Translations under genes and position numbers: made by a program | The notes under the pieces: generated by a model | Told to the model about the DNA's origin: nothing | The model's database searches: none | Seen by the model: only the letters and a program-made list of their open reading frames with translations | Origin: Oscillospiraceae bacterium | GTDB taxonomy: Bacteria; Bacillota; Clostridia; Oscillospirales; Oscillospiraceae | DNA: 34,824 nucleotides | Assembly (NCBI GenBank): GCA_017550645.1 | Contig: JAFZOI010000040.1 | Coordinates: 1 to 34,824, forward strand | Direction of reading: 5' to 3' | Part shown: positions 22,433 through 30,003 of the stretch, piece after piece | Numbering within the stretch: position 1 is the first letter of the stretch | How the letters are laid out: each line of letters starts with the position of its first letter

Positions 22433-22676
22433 GCCTCCCCTGCGTAAGGGGAGGTGTCATATCGCTGCACTTATGGGTTGCGTCCCCCAAAGCCTCCCCT
22501 GCGTAAGGGGAGGTGCCGAGCGGAGCGAGGCGGAAGGGTCGTATCGGCGCACTTGCGGGGCGCGCTTCCCGTAATTGCGTTGCAACGACCCTTCAGACCG
22601 CACTGCGTGCGGCCAGCTCCCCTTACGCAGGGGAGCCTTGGAGATACGCCGACCTGCTCCCCTTACGCAGGGGAGC
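22433..22676. repeat. Family 1 repeat, upstream flank of the DUF559 gene
   Basis: Contains a lone left end (22433-22456), a full unit (22492-22637) and a lone right end (22655-22676). The unit has inverted ends: GCCTCCCCTGCGTAAGGGGAGG on the left and the reverse-complement form CTCCCCTTACGCAGGGGAGC on the right, each itself a hairpin. Inside is a second inverted pair GAAGGGTCGT/ACGACCCTTC and a variable stem CCGCAC-TGC-GTGCGG (22598-22612) beside the right end. Confidence 0.85.
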
Positions 22677-22696
22677 TTTTTACAGCGGAGATAGGA

Positions 22697-23068
22697 ATGG
22701 AAAGAAAGCAAAACAAAAACCTTGTCCGAAACGCCCGGGCTCTTCGCCGTAATATGACACGGCAGGAGCGGCGTCTGTGGTATGATTTTCTCCGTTCTTA
22801 TCCTGTTAAGTTCACACGGCAGAAGATACTCGGCCGGTTTATTGCCGATTTCTATTGCGCCTCGGCCCGTCTTGTGATCGAGCTCGACGGCTCTCAGCAT
22901 TATGAGGATGAAGGTCTGCGCAAAGACGCAGACAGGACGGCCCTTCTCGAAAGCTTCGGAGTCCATGTCCTGCGCATAGCCAATAACGACGTCGATGGCA
23001 ATTTCGCGGGAGTCTGCGAATATATCGATCTCGCCGTCAAGTCCCGCACCAAAGCCTCCCCTGCGTAA
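22697..23068 (+). CDS. DUF559 endonuclease-fold protein (Vsr-like)
   Basis: A 123-residue protein of the DUF559 family, related in fold to very-short-patch repair and restriction endonucleases. Seen: RNARALRRNMTRQERRLWYD opening, the core FIADFYCASARLVIELDGSQHY with Asp51, Glu62 and Asp64 as likely metal ligands (D-x(n)-E-x-D, followed by QHY), then DADRTALLESFGVHVLRI. Weak GGAGATAGGA site. The last codons and stop (KASPA then TAA) lie in the left end of the downstream repeat, so the gene is physically tied to the repeat. Upstream it begins 20 bases after a repeat right end. Cellular role unknown; a part in repeat movement or repair is inferred. Confidence 0.92.
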   Translation: MERKQNKNLVRNARALRRNMTRQERRLWYDFLRSYPVKFTRQKILGRFIADFYCASARLVIELDGSQHYEDEGLRKDADRTALLESFGVHVLRIANNDVDGNFAGVCEYIDLAVKSRTKASPA

Positions 23069-23237
23069 GGGGAGGTGCCGAGCGGAGCGAGGCGGAAGGG
23101 TCGTACCGACACACTGCCGGGGCGCGCTTCCCGTAATTGCGTTGCAACGACCCTTCAGACCGCACTGCGTGCGGCCAGCTCCCCTTACGCAGGGGAGCCT
23201 TGTGGGAGCGGAGTTCTGCCTCTTACGCAGGGGAGCC
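23054..23237. repeat. Family 1 repeat, downstream flank of the DUF559 gene
   Basis: A full unit (23054-23199) in the same direction as 22492-22637 and nearly identical to it (differences clustered within 23106-23118), followed by a lone right end (TTACGCAGGGGAGCC, 23223-23237). Full unit then lone right end is the same order as upstream of the gene. Confidence 0.87.
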
Positions 23238-23255
23238 TTCCCCGTAACACACACA

Positions 23256-23290
23256 AAGACCGCCTCCGAGCGATGCTCGGAGGCGGTCTT
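23256..23290 (-). terminator. Terminator of the flavoprotein/ferredoxin operon
   Basis: A sixteen-pair stem (23256-23271 with 23275-23290, loop GAT). On the minus strand it is followed by TGTGTGT after TT. It lies 34 bases past the ferredoxin stop. Confidence 0.85.
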
Positions 23291-23323
23291 GCCGTATCTA
23301 TGCTGCTTCGCGCCGAACTGCGC

Positions 23324-23623
23324 TCACTTGAGCTGCGTGACCTCGCCGGTCTCCTTGTTGCGCCAGCGGGGCTTGAGCGGCATCGGGTAAATGAAGCTTA
23401 TCGCGCCCTTATTTTTGCACTCGGTCACGCACACGCCGCAAAGCCAGCACTCCTCGGGGTGCAGGACGATGGGCGGCGCGCCCTTTTTCGGGTTGGGGAT
23501 GAAAACGTCGAGCGGGCAGATCTCAACGCAGCGGTTGCACCCGACGCAGACCTCCGGATCGAAGCGCACGGGGGTATTCGGCGTCTGCACGTTGGGGACG
23601 GCGTAAATCTTTCTTTCCGACAT
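23324..23623 (-). CDS. Two-cluster [4Fe-4S] ferredoxin subunit (AprB-like)
   Basis: A 99-residue iron-sulfur protein with two motifs: Cys26, 29, 32, 36 (CVGCNRCVEICP) and Cys59, 62, 65, 69 (CWLCGVCVTEC). The spacing and the PIVLHPEECWLC stretch are like the beta subunit of adenylylsulfate reductase. It follows the flavoprotein gene by 18 bases and would pass electrons to its FAD. GGGAGG precedes the start. Cytosolic. The C-terminus YPMPLKPRWRNKETGEVTQLK is short compared with true AprB, which has a longer wrapping tail. Confidence 0.9.
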   Translation of the reverse strand: MSERKIYAVPNVQTPNTPVRFDPEVCVGCNRCVEICPLDVFIPNPKKGAPPIVLHPEECWLCGVCVTECKNKGAISFIYPMPLKPRWRNKETGEVTQLK

Positions 23624-23641
23624 TGATCTTTCCTCCCTTCC

Positions 23642-25591
23642 TCAGTTTTCCGGCTTCCAGACGCCGGAATAGTCCTTGTTGTGAGCCTCGTACTGCTCCT
23701 TCATGCTGCCCCAGAAGCGCGGCGGCAGCTCGCCGAGGACGACCTTGCCGTCGACCTGCTTGAGGGTGATATACTTGTCCCACTCGGGCGGGTCCATGGC
23801 GGGATAGTCGATGCGGTTATGCCCGAGCCTCGCGCTGGAGGCCTTCCTCTCGCGCGCGGCGATGAGGACCATGCGCGCGTGGTCTATCATGCTCAGGTCC
23901 TCGAGCGAGCGCATGAGCTTGTGCGGGTCGAGCGCGTAGAGGTGCTCGCTCGCCATGGCCTCGACTCTGTCGAGCTCCTCGAGGCCGAGCTTGAGGAGGC
24001 GTTCGGTCTTGAATTCGCTGTCGAAATACTGCATGACGCGGGTCAGCGCGCTGTGCAGCTCCTTCCACTCGATGCCGGAGGTGCGCGTCGTCGGGGCGAG
24101 GACGCGGGCCTTCTCCTTATCGACCTGCGCGCGGCATATCTCGACGTCGGGCGCGGCCTTGACGTAGGCGGCGGCCTTGCGTCCGGCGTAGCGGCCGGTC
24201 GCGGCGCAGAAGGAGTGGTCCTCCGGGCAGTAGAGCGTCGTTCCGGCGGCGTAGAGGCCGTCGACGGTCGTCTTGAGGTCCCAGTCGGTCAGGATGCCGC
24301 CGCCGTTGTTGGCGTTGCGCCACTGCGGGGGCACCTGCCCCTCGAGGAACTTATAGGACATGATCTGGTCGCGGGAGGTGTCGAAGCCGCCCTCCTCCAT
24401 GACGTTGACCATGGTCTTCGTCGTGGATTCCTCGGTCAGCATGAGCTTCCACGTCGCGCGCGCCTCGATCTCCTTCATGGCGGGGAAGTCGCCGTAGAAC
24501 GGGAGCTCGTACTTGCCGGACATGATGCCCTTCCTTATCTCCTCGTTGAGCGCGGGCGGGACGACCTGCGTGCCCGCGTCGGCCCAGCCCTGCGTCCCGT
24601 AGGGGAGCTTCGTGCCGTTGGCGTCCACGATGGGGACGTTTTCATAGCTCGCGTCGCCCGCGCCGGTGTACCATCTGTGCTTGATGCCGGTCCCGGTCGT
24701 GATGGAGCCCGCCTTTTCCATGCAGGTCAGCTCCGCGCCGGCGCGCCAGGCCATGGCCATGCCGTCGCCGCTGGTGGTGCGCGCGTGCATGTTGGAGTAA
24801 GCGCCGTGCTCCATGCTCATGAGCCAGAGGGAGCCCGCGCTCGCGGTCGTTATGATGACGGCCTTGGCGCGGAATATGAGGAACTCGCCCGTGCGGGCGT
24901 TTATGCCCGTCGCGCCGACGACGCGCGCGCCCTGCTTTCCGCCCTCGTTGAGGACGCTCGTGCCCATGACGCGGTCGAATATCTGCACTCCGAGGCGCTG
25001 ACACTCCTTTTTGAGCGCGGGCTTGAACGTGCTGCCCCAGACGCGGATGACGACGTTGTTGCGCTTCTCGGGCGGGTTATACCCGGGCGTCCCGAAGTCG
25101 GGATCGAGGACGCTGTTGCTCCAGCGGCCGTAGCGCGGGCTTATCATGAGCTTCGTCGCCTCGTCGCGCCCCTCCGCGCCGACGAAATCGTCGCCGGTGT
25201 CGCGTATCTTGCCGCCCATCTGCTCCATCTCGAGCAGGGTGTCGTAGTTCTCGCGGCACTGTATCTCGACGCCGATGCCGTTGCAGTAGGGCTTGTCGAC
25301 CATGTGCTCGGCCCACTCGTCGGGATCGACGCGCGAGAGCGGATTGCACGGGGCGTTGCACCAGTGGTCGCAGCCCGGTCCGCCGGAGCCGCTGCGCTCG
25401 GTGTTGCCCTTTTCCAGCAGCGCGACCTTCACGCCCTGCCGCGCGGCGCTGATGGCCGCCCAGCAGCCGGCTATGCCGCCGCCGATGACGAGCACGTCGA
25501 CGTCGACCTGCCGCTCCTCGCCGAATTTGACGGGGTACGGCCATTCGGGCGGCCTTCCCTCGTCGATGATATACTCATTCCATGTTCCCAT
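23642..25591 (-). CDS. FAD-dependent oxidoreductase, AprA/fumarate-reductase-like
   Basis: A 649-residue flavoprotein. N-terminal dinucleotide fold VLVIGGGIAGCWAA (glycines 37-42), then LLEKGNTERSGSGGPGCDHW (59-77), the mid-protein FRAKAVIITTASAG, and the second FAD loop TTVDGLYAAGTTLY. The last 150 residues form a helical domain (MRSLEDLSMIDHARMVLIAA, RLGHNRIDYP) as in the AprA and succinate-dehydrogenase class. Paired with the ferredoxin it forms an AprAB-like two-subunit reductase, but the substrate site looks unlike AprA and holds extra cysteines (GCDHWCNAPC). No signal peptide, so it is not one of the secreted haem or flavin reductases. Substrate unknown. GGAGG lies ahead of the start. 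Confidence 0.9.
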   Translation of the reverse strand: MGTWNEYIIDEGRPPEWPYPVKFGEERQVDVDVLVIGGGIAGCWAAISAARQGVKVALLEKGNTERSGSGGPGCDHWCNAPCNPLSRVDPDEWAEHMVDKPYCNGIGVEIQCRENYDTLLEMEQMGGKIRDTGDDFVGAEGRDEATKLMISPRYGRWSNSVLDPDFGTPGYNPPEKRNNVVIRVWGSTFKPALKKECQRLGVQIFDRVMGTSVLNEGGKQGARVVGATGINARTGEFLIFRAKAVIITTASAGSLWLMSMEHGAYSNMHARTTSGDGMAMAWRAGAELTCMEKAGSITTGTGIKHRWYTGAGDASYENVPIVDANGTKLPYGTQGWADAGTQVVPPALNEEIRKGIMSGKYELPFYGDFPAMKEIEARATWKLMLTEESTTKTMVNVMEEGGFDTSRDQIMSYKFLEGQVPPQWRNANNGGGILTDWDLKTTVDGLYAAGTTLYCPEDHSFCAATGRYAGRKAAAYVKAAPDVEICRAQVDKEKARVLAPTTRTSGIEWKELHSALTRVMQYFDSEFKTERLLKLGLEELDRVEAMASEHLYALDPHKLMRSLEDLSMIDHARMVLIAARERKASSARLGHNRIDYPAMDPPEWDKYITLKQVDGKVVLGELPPRFWGSMKEQYEAHNKDYSGVWKPEN

Positions 25592-25627
25592 TTCTCGACC
25601 TCCTTCAAAGTCGTTTTTTCTGAGATA

Positions 25628-25656
25628 ATTATATGCTCCGAACGGGAAAAAGTAAA
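25628..25656 (-). promoter_or_regulatory. Promoter of the flavoprotein/ferredoxin operon
   Basis: On the minus strand: TTTACT (25651-25656), 17-base spacer, TATAAT (25628-25633), 36 bases ahead of the start. The repeat at 25672 begins just upstream of it. Confidence 0.65.
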
Positions 25657-25671
25657 GGCGGGAAGAAAAAA

Positions 25672-25938
25672 CCTCCCCTGCGTAAGGGGAGGTGGGTGAG
25701 CGAAGCGAAACCGGAAGGGTCGTACCGGCGCATTTGCGGGAAGCGCTTCCCTGAATTGCGTTGCACCGACCCCTCAGTTCGTCGTCGCAAGCTTCGTATC
25801 GCTCGCGGCGTCCTGCGGAGCCGCTTACTCGCTCCGCTGCTCCTCCTCTCCAAACCGGACCCGCTTCGCCGGGCTCCGGTTCGGGATAACAGAGGAAGTT
25901 ATCGGATAGTGCGGCCGGCTCCCCTTACGCAGGGGTGC
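25672..25938. repeat. Long family 1 repeat with inserted variable-stem block
   Basis: Left end CCTCCCCTGCGTAAGGGGAGG, body GGAAGGGTCGTACCGGCGCA, then an extra block TTCGTCGTCGCAAGC...CTCCGCTGCTCCTCCTCTCC (25776-25851) shared with 10571-10642, a hairpin (25853-25863 with 25870-25881, loop CTTCGC), and the right end CTCCCCTTACGCAGGGG followed by TTTTTT (25943-25948). About 120 bases longer than the other units because of the block. It may double as a terminator. Confidence 0.8.
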
Positions 25939-25961
25939 CGCTTTTTTCTCAAAATAGGGCA

Positions 25962-25990
25962 TTGATTTTTCCCGCTTTATGGTGTATTGT
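25962..25990 (+). promoter_or_regulatory. Promoter of the structured leader/GNAT cluster
   Basis: TTGATT (25962-25967), 17-base spacer, TATTGT (25985-25990). It would start a transcript carrying the tiny ORF at 26025 and, on read-through, the GNAT genes. Confidence 0.55.
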
Positions 25991-26024
25991 AATGGCGCCT
26001 AATCTACGAAAGGAGGTAAATCCA

Positions 26025-26054
26025 ATGATCAACAGCGAGGCGAACGTCAAGTAA
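26025..26054 (+). CDS. Possible 9-codon leader peptide
   Basis: An ORF encoding MINSEANVK behind AAAGGAGGT at ideal spacing, a stronger site than those of the GNAT genes. It lies 35 bases after the predicted -10 box and before a structured region and terminator-like hairpin, so it fits an attenuator leader peptide. Conservation is unknown. Confidence 0.4.
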   Translation: MINSEANVK

Positions 26055-26062
26055 ATAATCCC

Positions 26063-26177
26063 GGCGCGGACGCGGGAGGCCATGCCCCCCGGCACGAGCG
26101 CGCCGTTTAAGTAACTTTCGGACAGTGGAGACCGCAGGACGCAGCCACATACGGGAGCTGCTTCGCTGCGGCGTTTT
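26063..26177 (+). promoter_or_regulatory. Structured leader RNA with terminator-like hairpin
   Basis: An outer stem GGCGCG/CGCGCC (26063-26068 with 26099-26104) encloses a hairpin (26074-26080 with 26084-26090, loop CAT). Further on, CGCAGC (26140-26145) can pair either with GCTGC at 26157-26161 or with GCTGCG at 26165-26170. The second form is followed after three bases by TTTTT, as in a terminator. Two exclusive pairings plus the upstream tiny ORF suggest attenuation ahead of the GNAT genes. No known riboswitch class recognised. Confidence 0.4.
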
Positions 26178-26240
26178 TATGCCCATTTTTTGTTAGTTTC
26201 AGGGGCGCGCCGCGGTCCGACGCAAGCAAAGGAGAACGAA

Positions 26241-27521
26241 ATGAAGCTTATAGATATAACCAAAGACAACTGGCTGGACGTCCTCTTTCTGACGACGAAC
26301 GAGACGCTGACCGTCAAGGGCAGCGGCGAGCCATACGAGGCGGAGGGCATGCCCTCGCTCTGCGAGGAGTTCGTCGCCTCGAACGCCCTCTCGATAGTCC
26401 AGTCCGTCTACGAAAAGGGCTGGACGATAAAGGCCCTCGAGCACGAGGGCGAGCTCGTCGGCTTTACGATGTACGGCCGCGAGGAGGACGAGGAGGACGA
26501 AGACGAGGACGGGGACGAGACCCCCGAGATATGCCGCATCATGATAGACCGCCGCTTTCAGGGCCGCGGCCTCGGGACGCAGGCGCTCCAAATGGTCATA
26601 GACGAGGTCAAAGCGGACTACAAGTGCTCCGCCGTCATCCTCTCGACGGACCCGGAGAACGCGCGCGGCCTCCACGTCTACCACAAGCTCGGCTTCAGGG
26701 AGACGGGCGAGACGGACGACGACGAGATCATCCTCCGCCTCGAGCTCGGCGAGCCGGAAAAGCCCGCCGACACGGGCGTATACGAGCTCGAAGATACGGA
26801 AAAGGCGCGCCCGCTCTTCGAAAAGTGGGTCGCGCTCGACACGGGCGTCCTCTCGTGCCTGGACAAGGTCATGGGGAAGATATACGTGACCGACCGCGAG
26901 GCGCCGAAATCCGCGATGGCCGTCTGCGCCGACTTCGTCTTCGTCGCAGGCGAGCCCGACCTGAAGCTGCTGCAGAATAAGCCCGGCGAGTGGAAGCTCG
27001 TCATCCCGGAAAACGAGGCGTGGGCGAAGCTCATCGAGGACGATTTCCCCGCCTATAAGCGCGTGCGCTACGCCATGCGCAAGGACAATACCTTCGACCG
27101 AGGGAAGCTCGAGGGCTTCGTGCGCGCGCTGCCGGAGGGCTACGAGCTGCGCAAGTTCGACGCGGAGATATACGATATCTGCAAAAACGACGAGGAATAC
27201 GAGGACTGCGTCGCCAATTTCGGCTCGAAGGCGAAGTTCCTCGAGCTCGGGCGCGGCTGGGCCGTCATGAGAGACGGCAAGTTCGTCGGCGCCGCCTCGT
27301 CCTACTCGCGCTACGGCGGCGGCATCGACATAGAGATCGGCATCAACAAGGACGAGCGCAATAAGGGGCTCGGCTCCGCCGTCGCCGCGAAGCTGATACT
27401 CTCCTGCCTCGACGAGGGGCTCTACCCCGCGTGGGACGCGGCGTGCAAGCTGTCCGTGCGGCTCGCGGAAAAGCTCGGCTACGTGTTCAGCCACGAATAC
27501 GCCGCCTACGTGATCGAGTGA
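26241..27521 (+). CDS. Two-domain GNAT acetyltransferase
   Basis: A 426-residue fusion of two acetyl-CoA-dependent acetyltransferase domains. The first (about 1-170) has the acetyl-CoA loop QGRGLG at 107-112 and the HVYHKLGFRETGE close, like spermidine/BltD-type enzymes; an acidic run (81-93) lies just ahead of the loop. The second (about 180-426) is like GNAT_acetyltran (PF12746), with IGINKDERNKGLG (NKGLG at 374-378) and ACKLSVRLAEKLGY. The start at 26241 has AAAGGAG upstream. First gene of a four-gene cluster. Substrates unknown; amine or antibiotic acetylation is possible. Confidence 0.88.
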   Translation: MKLIDITKDNWLDVLFLTTNETLTVKGSGEPYEAEGMPSLCEEFVASNALSIVQSVYEKGWTIKALEHEGELVGFTMYGREEDEEDEDEDGDETPEICRIMIDRRFQGRGLGTQALQMVIDEVKADYKCSAVILSTDPENARGLHVYHKLGFRETGETDDDEIILRLELGEPEKPADTGVYELEDTEKARPLFEKWVALDTGVLSCLDKVMGKIYVTDREAPKSAMAVCADFVFVAGEPDLKLLQNKPGEWKLVIPENEAWAKLIEDDFPAYKRVRYAMRKDNTFDRGKLEGFVRALPEGYELRKFDAEIYDICKNDEEYEDCVANFGSKAKFLELGRGWAVMRDGKFVGAASSYSRYGGGIDIEIGINKDERNKGLGSAVAAKLILSCLDEGLYPAWDAACKLSVRLAEKLGYVFSHEYAAYVIE

Positions 27522-27561
27522 GTCTCTCCCGCACGGGCGGGAAAAAAGGATGTGAAAACCA

Positions 27562-28449
27562 ATGATGATAGATGAGTTCGAGGTCAGGCCGCTCGAGGAG
27601 GGCGACGAGGACCTCATTGAAAGAAACGTGAACGAATACGCCGACTCCAAGGCTCCCGCGGAGCCGCATACGGAGGACGAAACGCTCGTCTTCCGGGCCT
27701 CCGACGGCGAAGGAGCCCTCGCGGGCGGGTGCATACTCCACGTCCACCGCTGGGGGCGCGCCGTGCTCGCGGCGCTCTGGGTCGACGAGAAGCTCCGCGG
27801 ACGCGGCCTCGGCTCCATGCTCATCCGCGAGGCCGAGCGGGCCGCGCGCGAAAAGGGCTGCTATTACCTCTGCCTCGGCACGATGGATTTCATGGCGCGG
27901 CCGCTCTACGAAAAGCACGGCTTTGAGCTCTTCACCCTCACGAGGGACTACCCGCGCGGCCACGAGGCCTACTCCCTCTCGAAGCGGCTCGACCGCGCCG
28001 CGCCGGACTACGTCCCGACGCACAACGGCGCCCCGGCGCTCTATACGATAGAGCCCGGCTCCGGGGAGGACCGCAAGGCCATAGGCGACGGGCTCGGCGC
28101 CTACTGCGAGCGCTTCGTGACGGACGCGCACGACGATATCGACGTCGGCAAAAAGCTCGTGGACGCGGACGGAAGGATGATCGCGGGCGTCTGCGCGCAG
28201 GTCTCCGGCTGGGACGTGCTCGAGCTTGACTTCGTCTGGGTCGACGAGAGCTGTCGCGGGCGCGGGCTCGCATCGCACCTCCTGCGGGAGGTCGAGCGCG
28301 AGGCGAAGGAGAAGGGCGCGTACGTCTCGCTCACGAACTGCGTCGACTGGACCCTCGGCTTCTTCGACAAGCAGGGCTACGCCCCCTGCGGGACCCTCCG
28401 CGACTACCCGCGCGGGCACGAAGCCTACGAACTGGAAAAAAGATTTTGA
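27562..28449 (+). CDS. Tandem GNAT acetyltransferase (internal duplication)
   Basis: A 295-residue protein of two homologous GNAT domains. Each has the acetyl-CoA loop (RGRGLG at 79-84; RGRGLA at 232-237) and each ends with the same signature: TRDYPRGHEAYSLSKRL in the first and LRDYPRGHEAYELEKRF in the second. That points to duplication within one gene rather than fusion of unrelated domains. The ribosome binding site (AAAGGATG) is about 12 bases from the ATG and weak. It lies 40 bases after the first GNAT gene, with a small CCCGC/GCGGG hairpin between. Substrate unknown. Confidence 0.88.
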   Translation: MMIDEFEVRPLEEGDEDLIERNVNEYADSKAPAEPHTEDETLVFRASDGEGALAGGCILHVHRWGRAVLAALWVDEKLRGRGLGSMLIREAERAAREKGCYYLCLGTMDFMARPLYEKHGFELFTLTRDYPRGHEAYSLSKRLDRAAPDYVPTHNGAPALYTIEPGSGEDRKAIGDGLGAYCERFVTDAHDDIDVGKKLVDADGRMIAGVCAQVSGWDVLELDFVWVDESCRGRGLASHLLREVEREAKEKGAYVSLTNCVDWTLGFFDKQGYAPCGTLRDYPRGHEAYELEKRF

Positions 28450-28465
28450 GATAAGGAGAAACACC

Positions 28466-29980
28466 ATGGAAATAAAACTCATACCCGTCGCGGACGATAA
28501 CCGCGAGGCCGTCCTCGCCCTCTCCGTGCGCGAGGATCAGCCCTTCGTCGCGACGAACGAGGTGTCCCTGCGGCAGGCCGACGAGGCGAACGAGGAGCTC
28601 CCCGGCGTGGCGCGCCCCTTCGGCATATACGCCGACGGGAAGCTCGTGGGCTTCTGCATGTTCGCCTTCGATCCGGAGGCCGAGGAGCCGGACGACCGCT
28701 ACTGGCTCTGGCGCTTCATGATAGACAAGGCCGAGCAGGGCAAGGGCCTCGGGCAGGCCGCGATGAAGGAGATAATGAAGTACTTCAAGGATAACGGCGC
28801 GGACAGGCTCTACCTCTCGACCGAGCCGGAAAACGAGCTCGGCCTGCACGTCTACCGCAAGCTCGGCTTCCGCGATACGGGCATCATAAGCGGCGGCGAG
28901 ACCGTCCTCATGCGCATGCTCAAGGGCCCGAACAGGCTCGTCAAGGACTTTTACGGCATAGATATCGACAAGGCTCTGCACATTTCGGGCAAAAAGGGCT
29001 ACGGCGTGAGCGCCGCGGTCTTCGACTCCGACGGCGACGTGCTGCAGTACTGCTCCGGCAGCGGCAGGTACGGCGAGGCGTTCCCGATAACCCCCGACAC
29101 GCTCTTTCAGGCGGGCTCGGTATCCAAGCCGATGTTCGCGCTGACGCTCCTGCGCTACGCCGACAAGGGCCTCATCGACATCGACGCGGATATCTCCTCC
29201 GTCGTGCCGGAATTCGTCAAGAAGGGCCCCCTCACCTTCGCCGCGCTGCTCAGCCACACGGCGGGGTACAACCTGCACGGCTTTCCGGGCTATCCGGCAG
29301 CTCACGAGCCGTTCACGCTCGAAGACATACTCAACGGCAAGGGCATAACGCCGAAGCTCCGCCGCATACGCCCCTGCGGGGAGCAGTTCATGTATTCCGG
29401 CGGCGGCTTCACGCTCGCCGAGCTCGCCTTCACGCGCCTGACCGGCACGACCCTGCGCGAGGCCTTCCGAAAGGAGGTCGCGGAGCCGCTCGGCCTGAAG
29501 CGGACGGGCTATTTCCAGCCGCTCGACGACGACCTCGCCGCGAACGCCGCGTTCGGCGGCCGCCTCGGCATTAAGGAAGACCCCGCCCGCGGCTGGCACT
29601 ACTACCCCGAGCACGCGGCGGCGGGCCTCTGGACGACGCCGACCGAGCTCGTCGAGATAGGGCGCGCGCTCGCGAGGAGCTGCAGGCGCGGCGGCTTCCT
29701 CAAAAAGAAGACCGCGCGGCGCATGATGACGCCGGTCAAGGACTATTACGGGCTCGGCGTCATGCGCATCAACGCCGACACCGTCGGCGAGGAGACGGCC
29801 GCGAAGTTCGGCTGCGACGTCGCCTACCACGACGGCGAGAACGAGGGCTTCCTGACGGAATGGATCATCTCGCTCAAGAGCGACGTCTGCGTCGCCATGA
29901 TGATAAACCGCTCCGACGACGCCGCGTGCTGGGCGCAGTTCGACGTCGCCTGCGAGCTTTTCAGAAAAGCGAAAGAATAA
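28466..29980 (+). CDS. GNAT acetyltransferase fused to a serine beta-lactamase-fold domain
   Basis: A 504-residue fusion. Residues about 1-155 are a GNAT domain (QGKGLG at 91-96, HVYRKLGFRDTG). From about 170 follows a class C beta-lactamase/esterase-fold domain: nucleophile motif SVSK (Ser218, Lys221), LLSHTAGYNL, and Tyr310 in MYSGGG where the family more often has YSN. A late HDGENEGF takes the place of the usual HSG/KTG motif. No signal peptide, so it acts in the cytosol, unlike true beta-lactamases. The start ATG at 28466 lies 16 bases after the preceding gene with AAGGAG ahead. Acetylation and hydrolysis of related amide or ester compounds is a guess. Confidence 0.87.
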   Translation: MEIKLIPVADDNREAVLALSVREDQPFVATNEVSLRQADEANEELPGVARPFGIYADGKLVGFCMFAFDPEAEEPDDRYWLWRFMIDKAEQGKGLGQAAMKEIMKYFKDNGADRLYLSTEPENELGLHVYRKLGFRDTGIISGGETVLMRMLKGPNRLVKDFYGIDIDKALHISGKKGYGVSAAVFDSDGDVLQYCSGSGRYGEAFPITPDTLFQAGSVSKPMFALTLLRYADKGLIDIDADISSVVPEFVKKGPLTFAALLSHTAGYNLHGFPGYPAAHEPFTLEDILNGKGITPKLRRIRPCGEQFMYSGGGFTLAELAFTRLTGTTLREAFRKEVAEPLGLKRTGYFQPLDDDLAANAAFGGRLGIKEDPARGWHYYPEHAAAGLWTTPTELVEIGRALARSCRRGGFLKKKTARRMMTPVKDYYGLGVMRINADTVGEETAAKFGCDVAYHDGENEGFLTEWIISLKSDVCVAMMINRSDDAACWAQFDVACELFRKAKE

Positions 29981-30003
29981 AAGAATAAAGGAGGAATACT
30001 CTT

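Noticed and set aside
22433..23237. Reading the repeated hairpins as a CRISPR array
   Set aside because: Copies are not evenly spaced, spacers are not of uniform length, and a gene lies between the units; no cas genes are in the window.
22433..23237. Reading the flanked DUF559 gene as a standard composite transposon or insertion sequence
   Set aside because: No transposase, no clear target-site duplication and the flanks are short palindromic units rather than insertion sequences. Kept only as a REP-like hypothesis.
22457..23254. Minus-strand ORF of 265 codons across the DUF559 locus
   Set aside because: Made of two translated repeat units joined by the antisense of DUF559; the repeated protein segments reflect the DNA repeats, not a duplicated domain.
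23681..25699. Plus-strand ORF of 672 codons opposite the flavoprotein
   Set aside because: Shadow of the flavoprotein gene; composition is Leu/Arg/Ala/Val-only and no start site is credible.
26063..26177. Leader as a known riboswitch, T-box or tmRNA
   Set aside because: No T-box, SAM, guanidine or other class motif is recognisable and the tiny ORF does not resemble a tmRNA tag; left as an unassigned structured leader.
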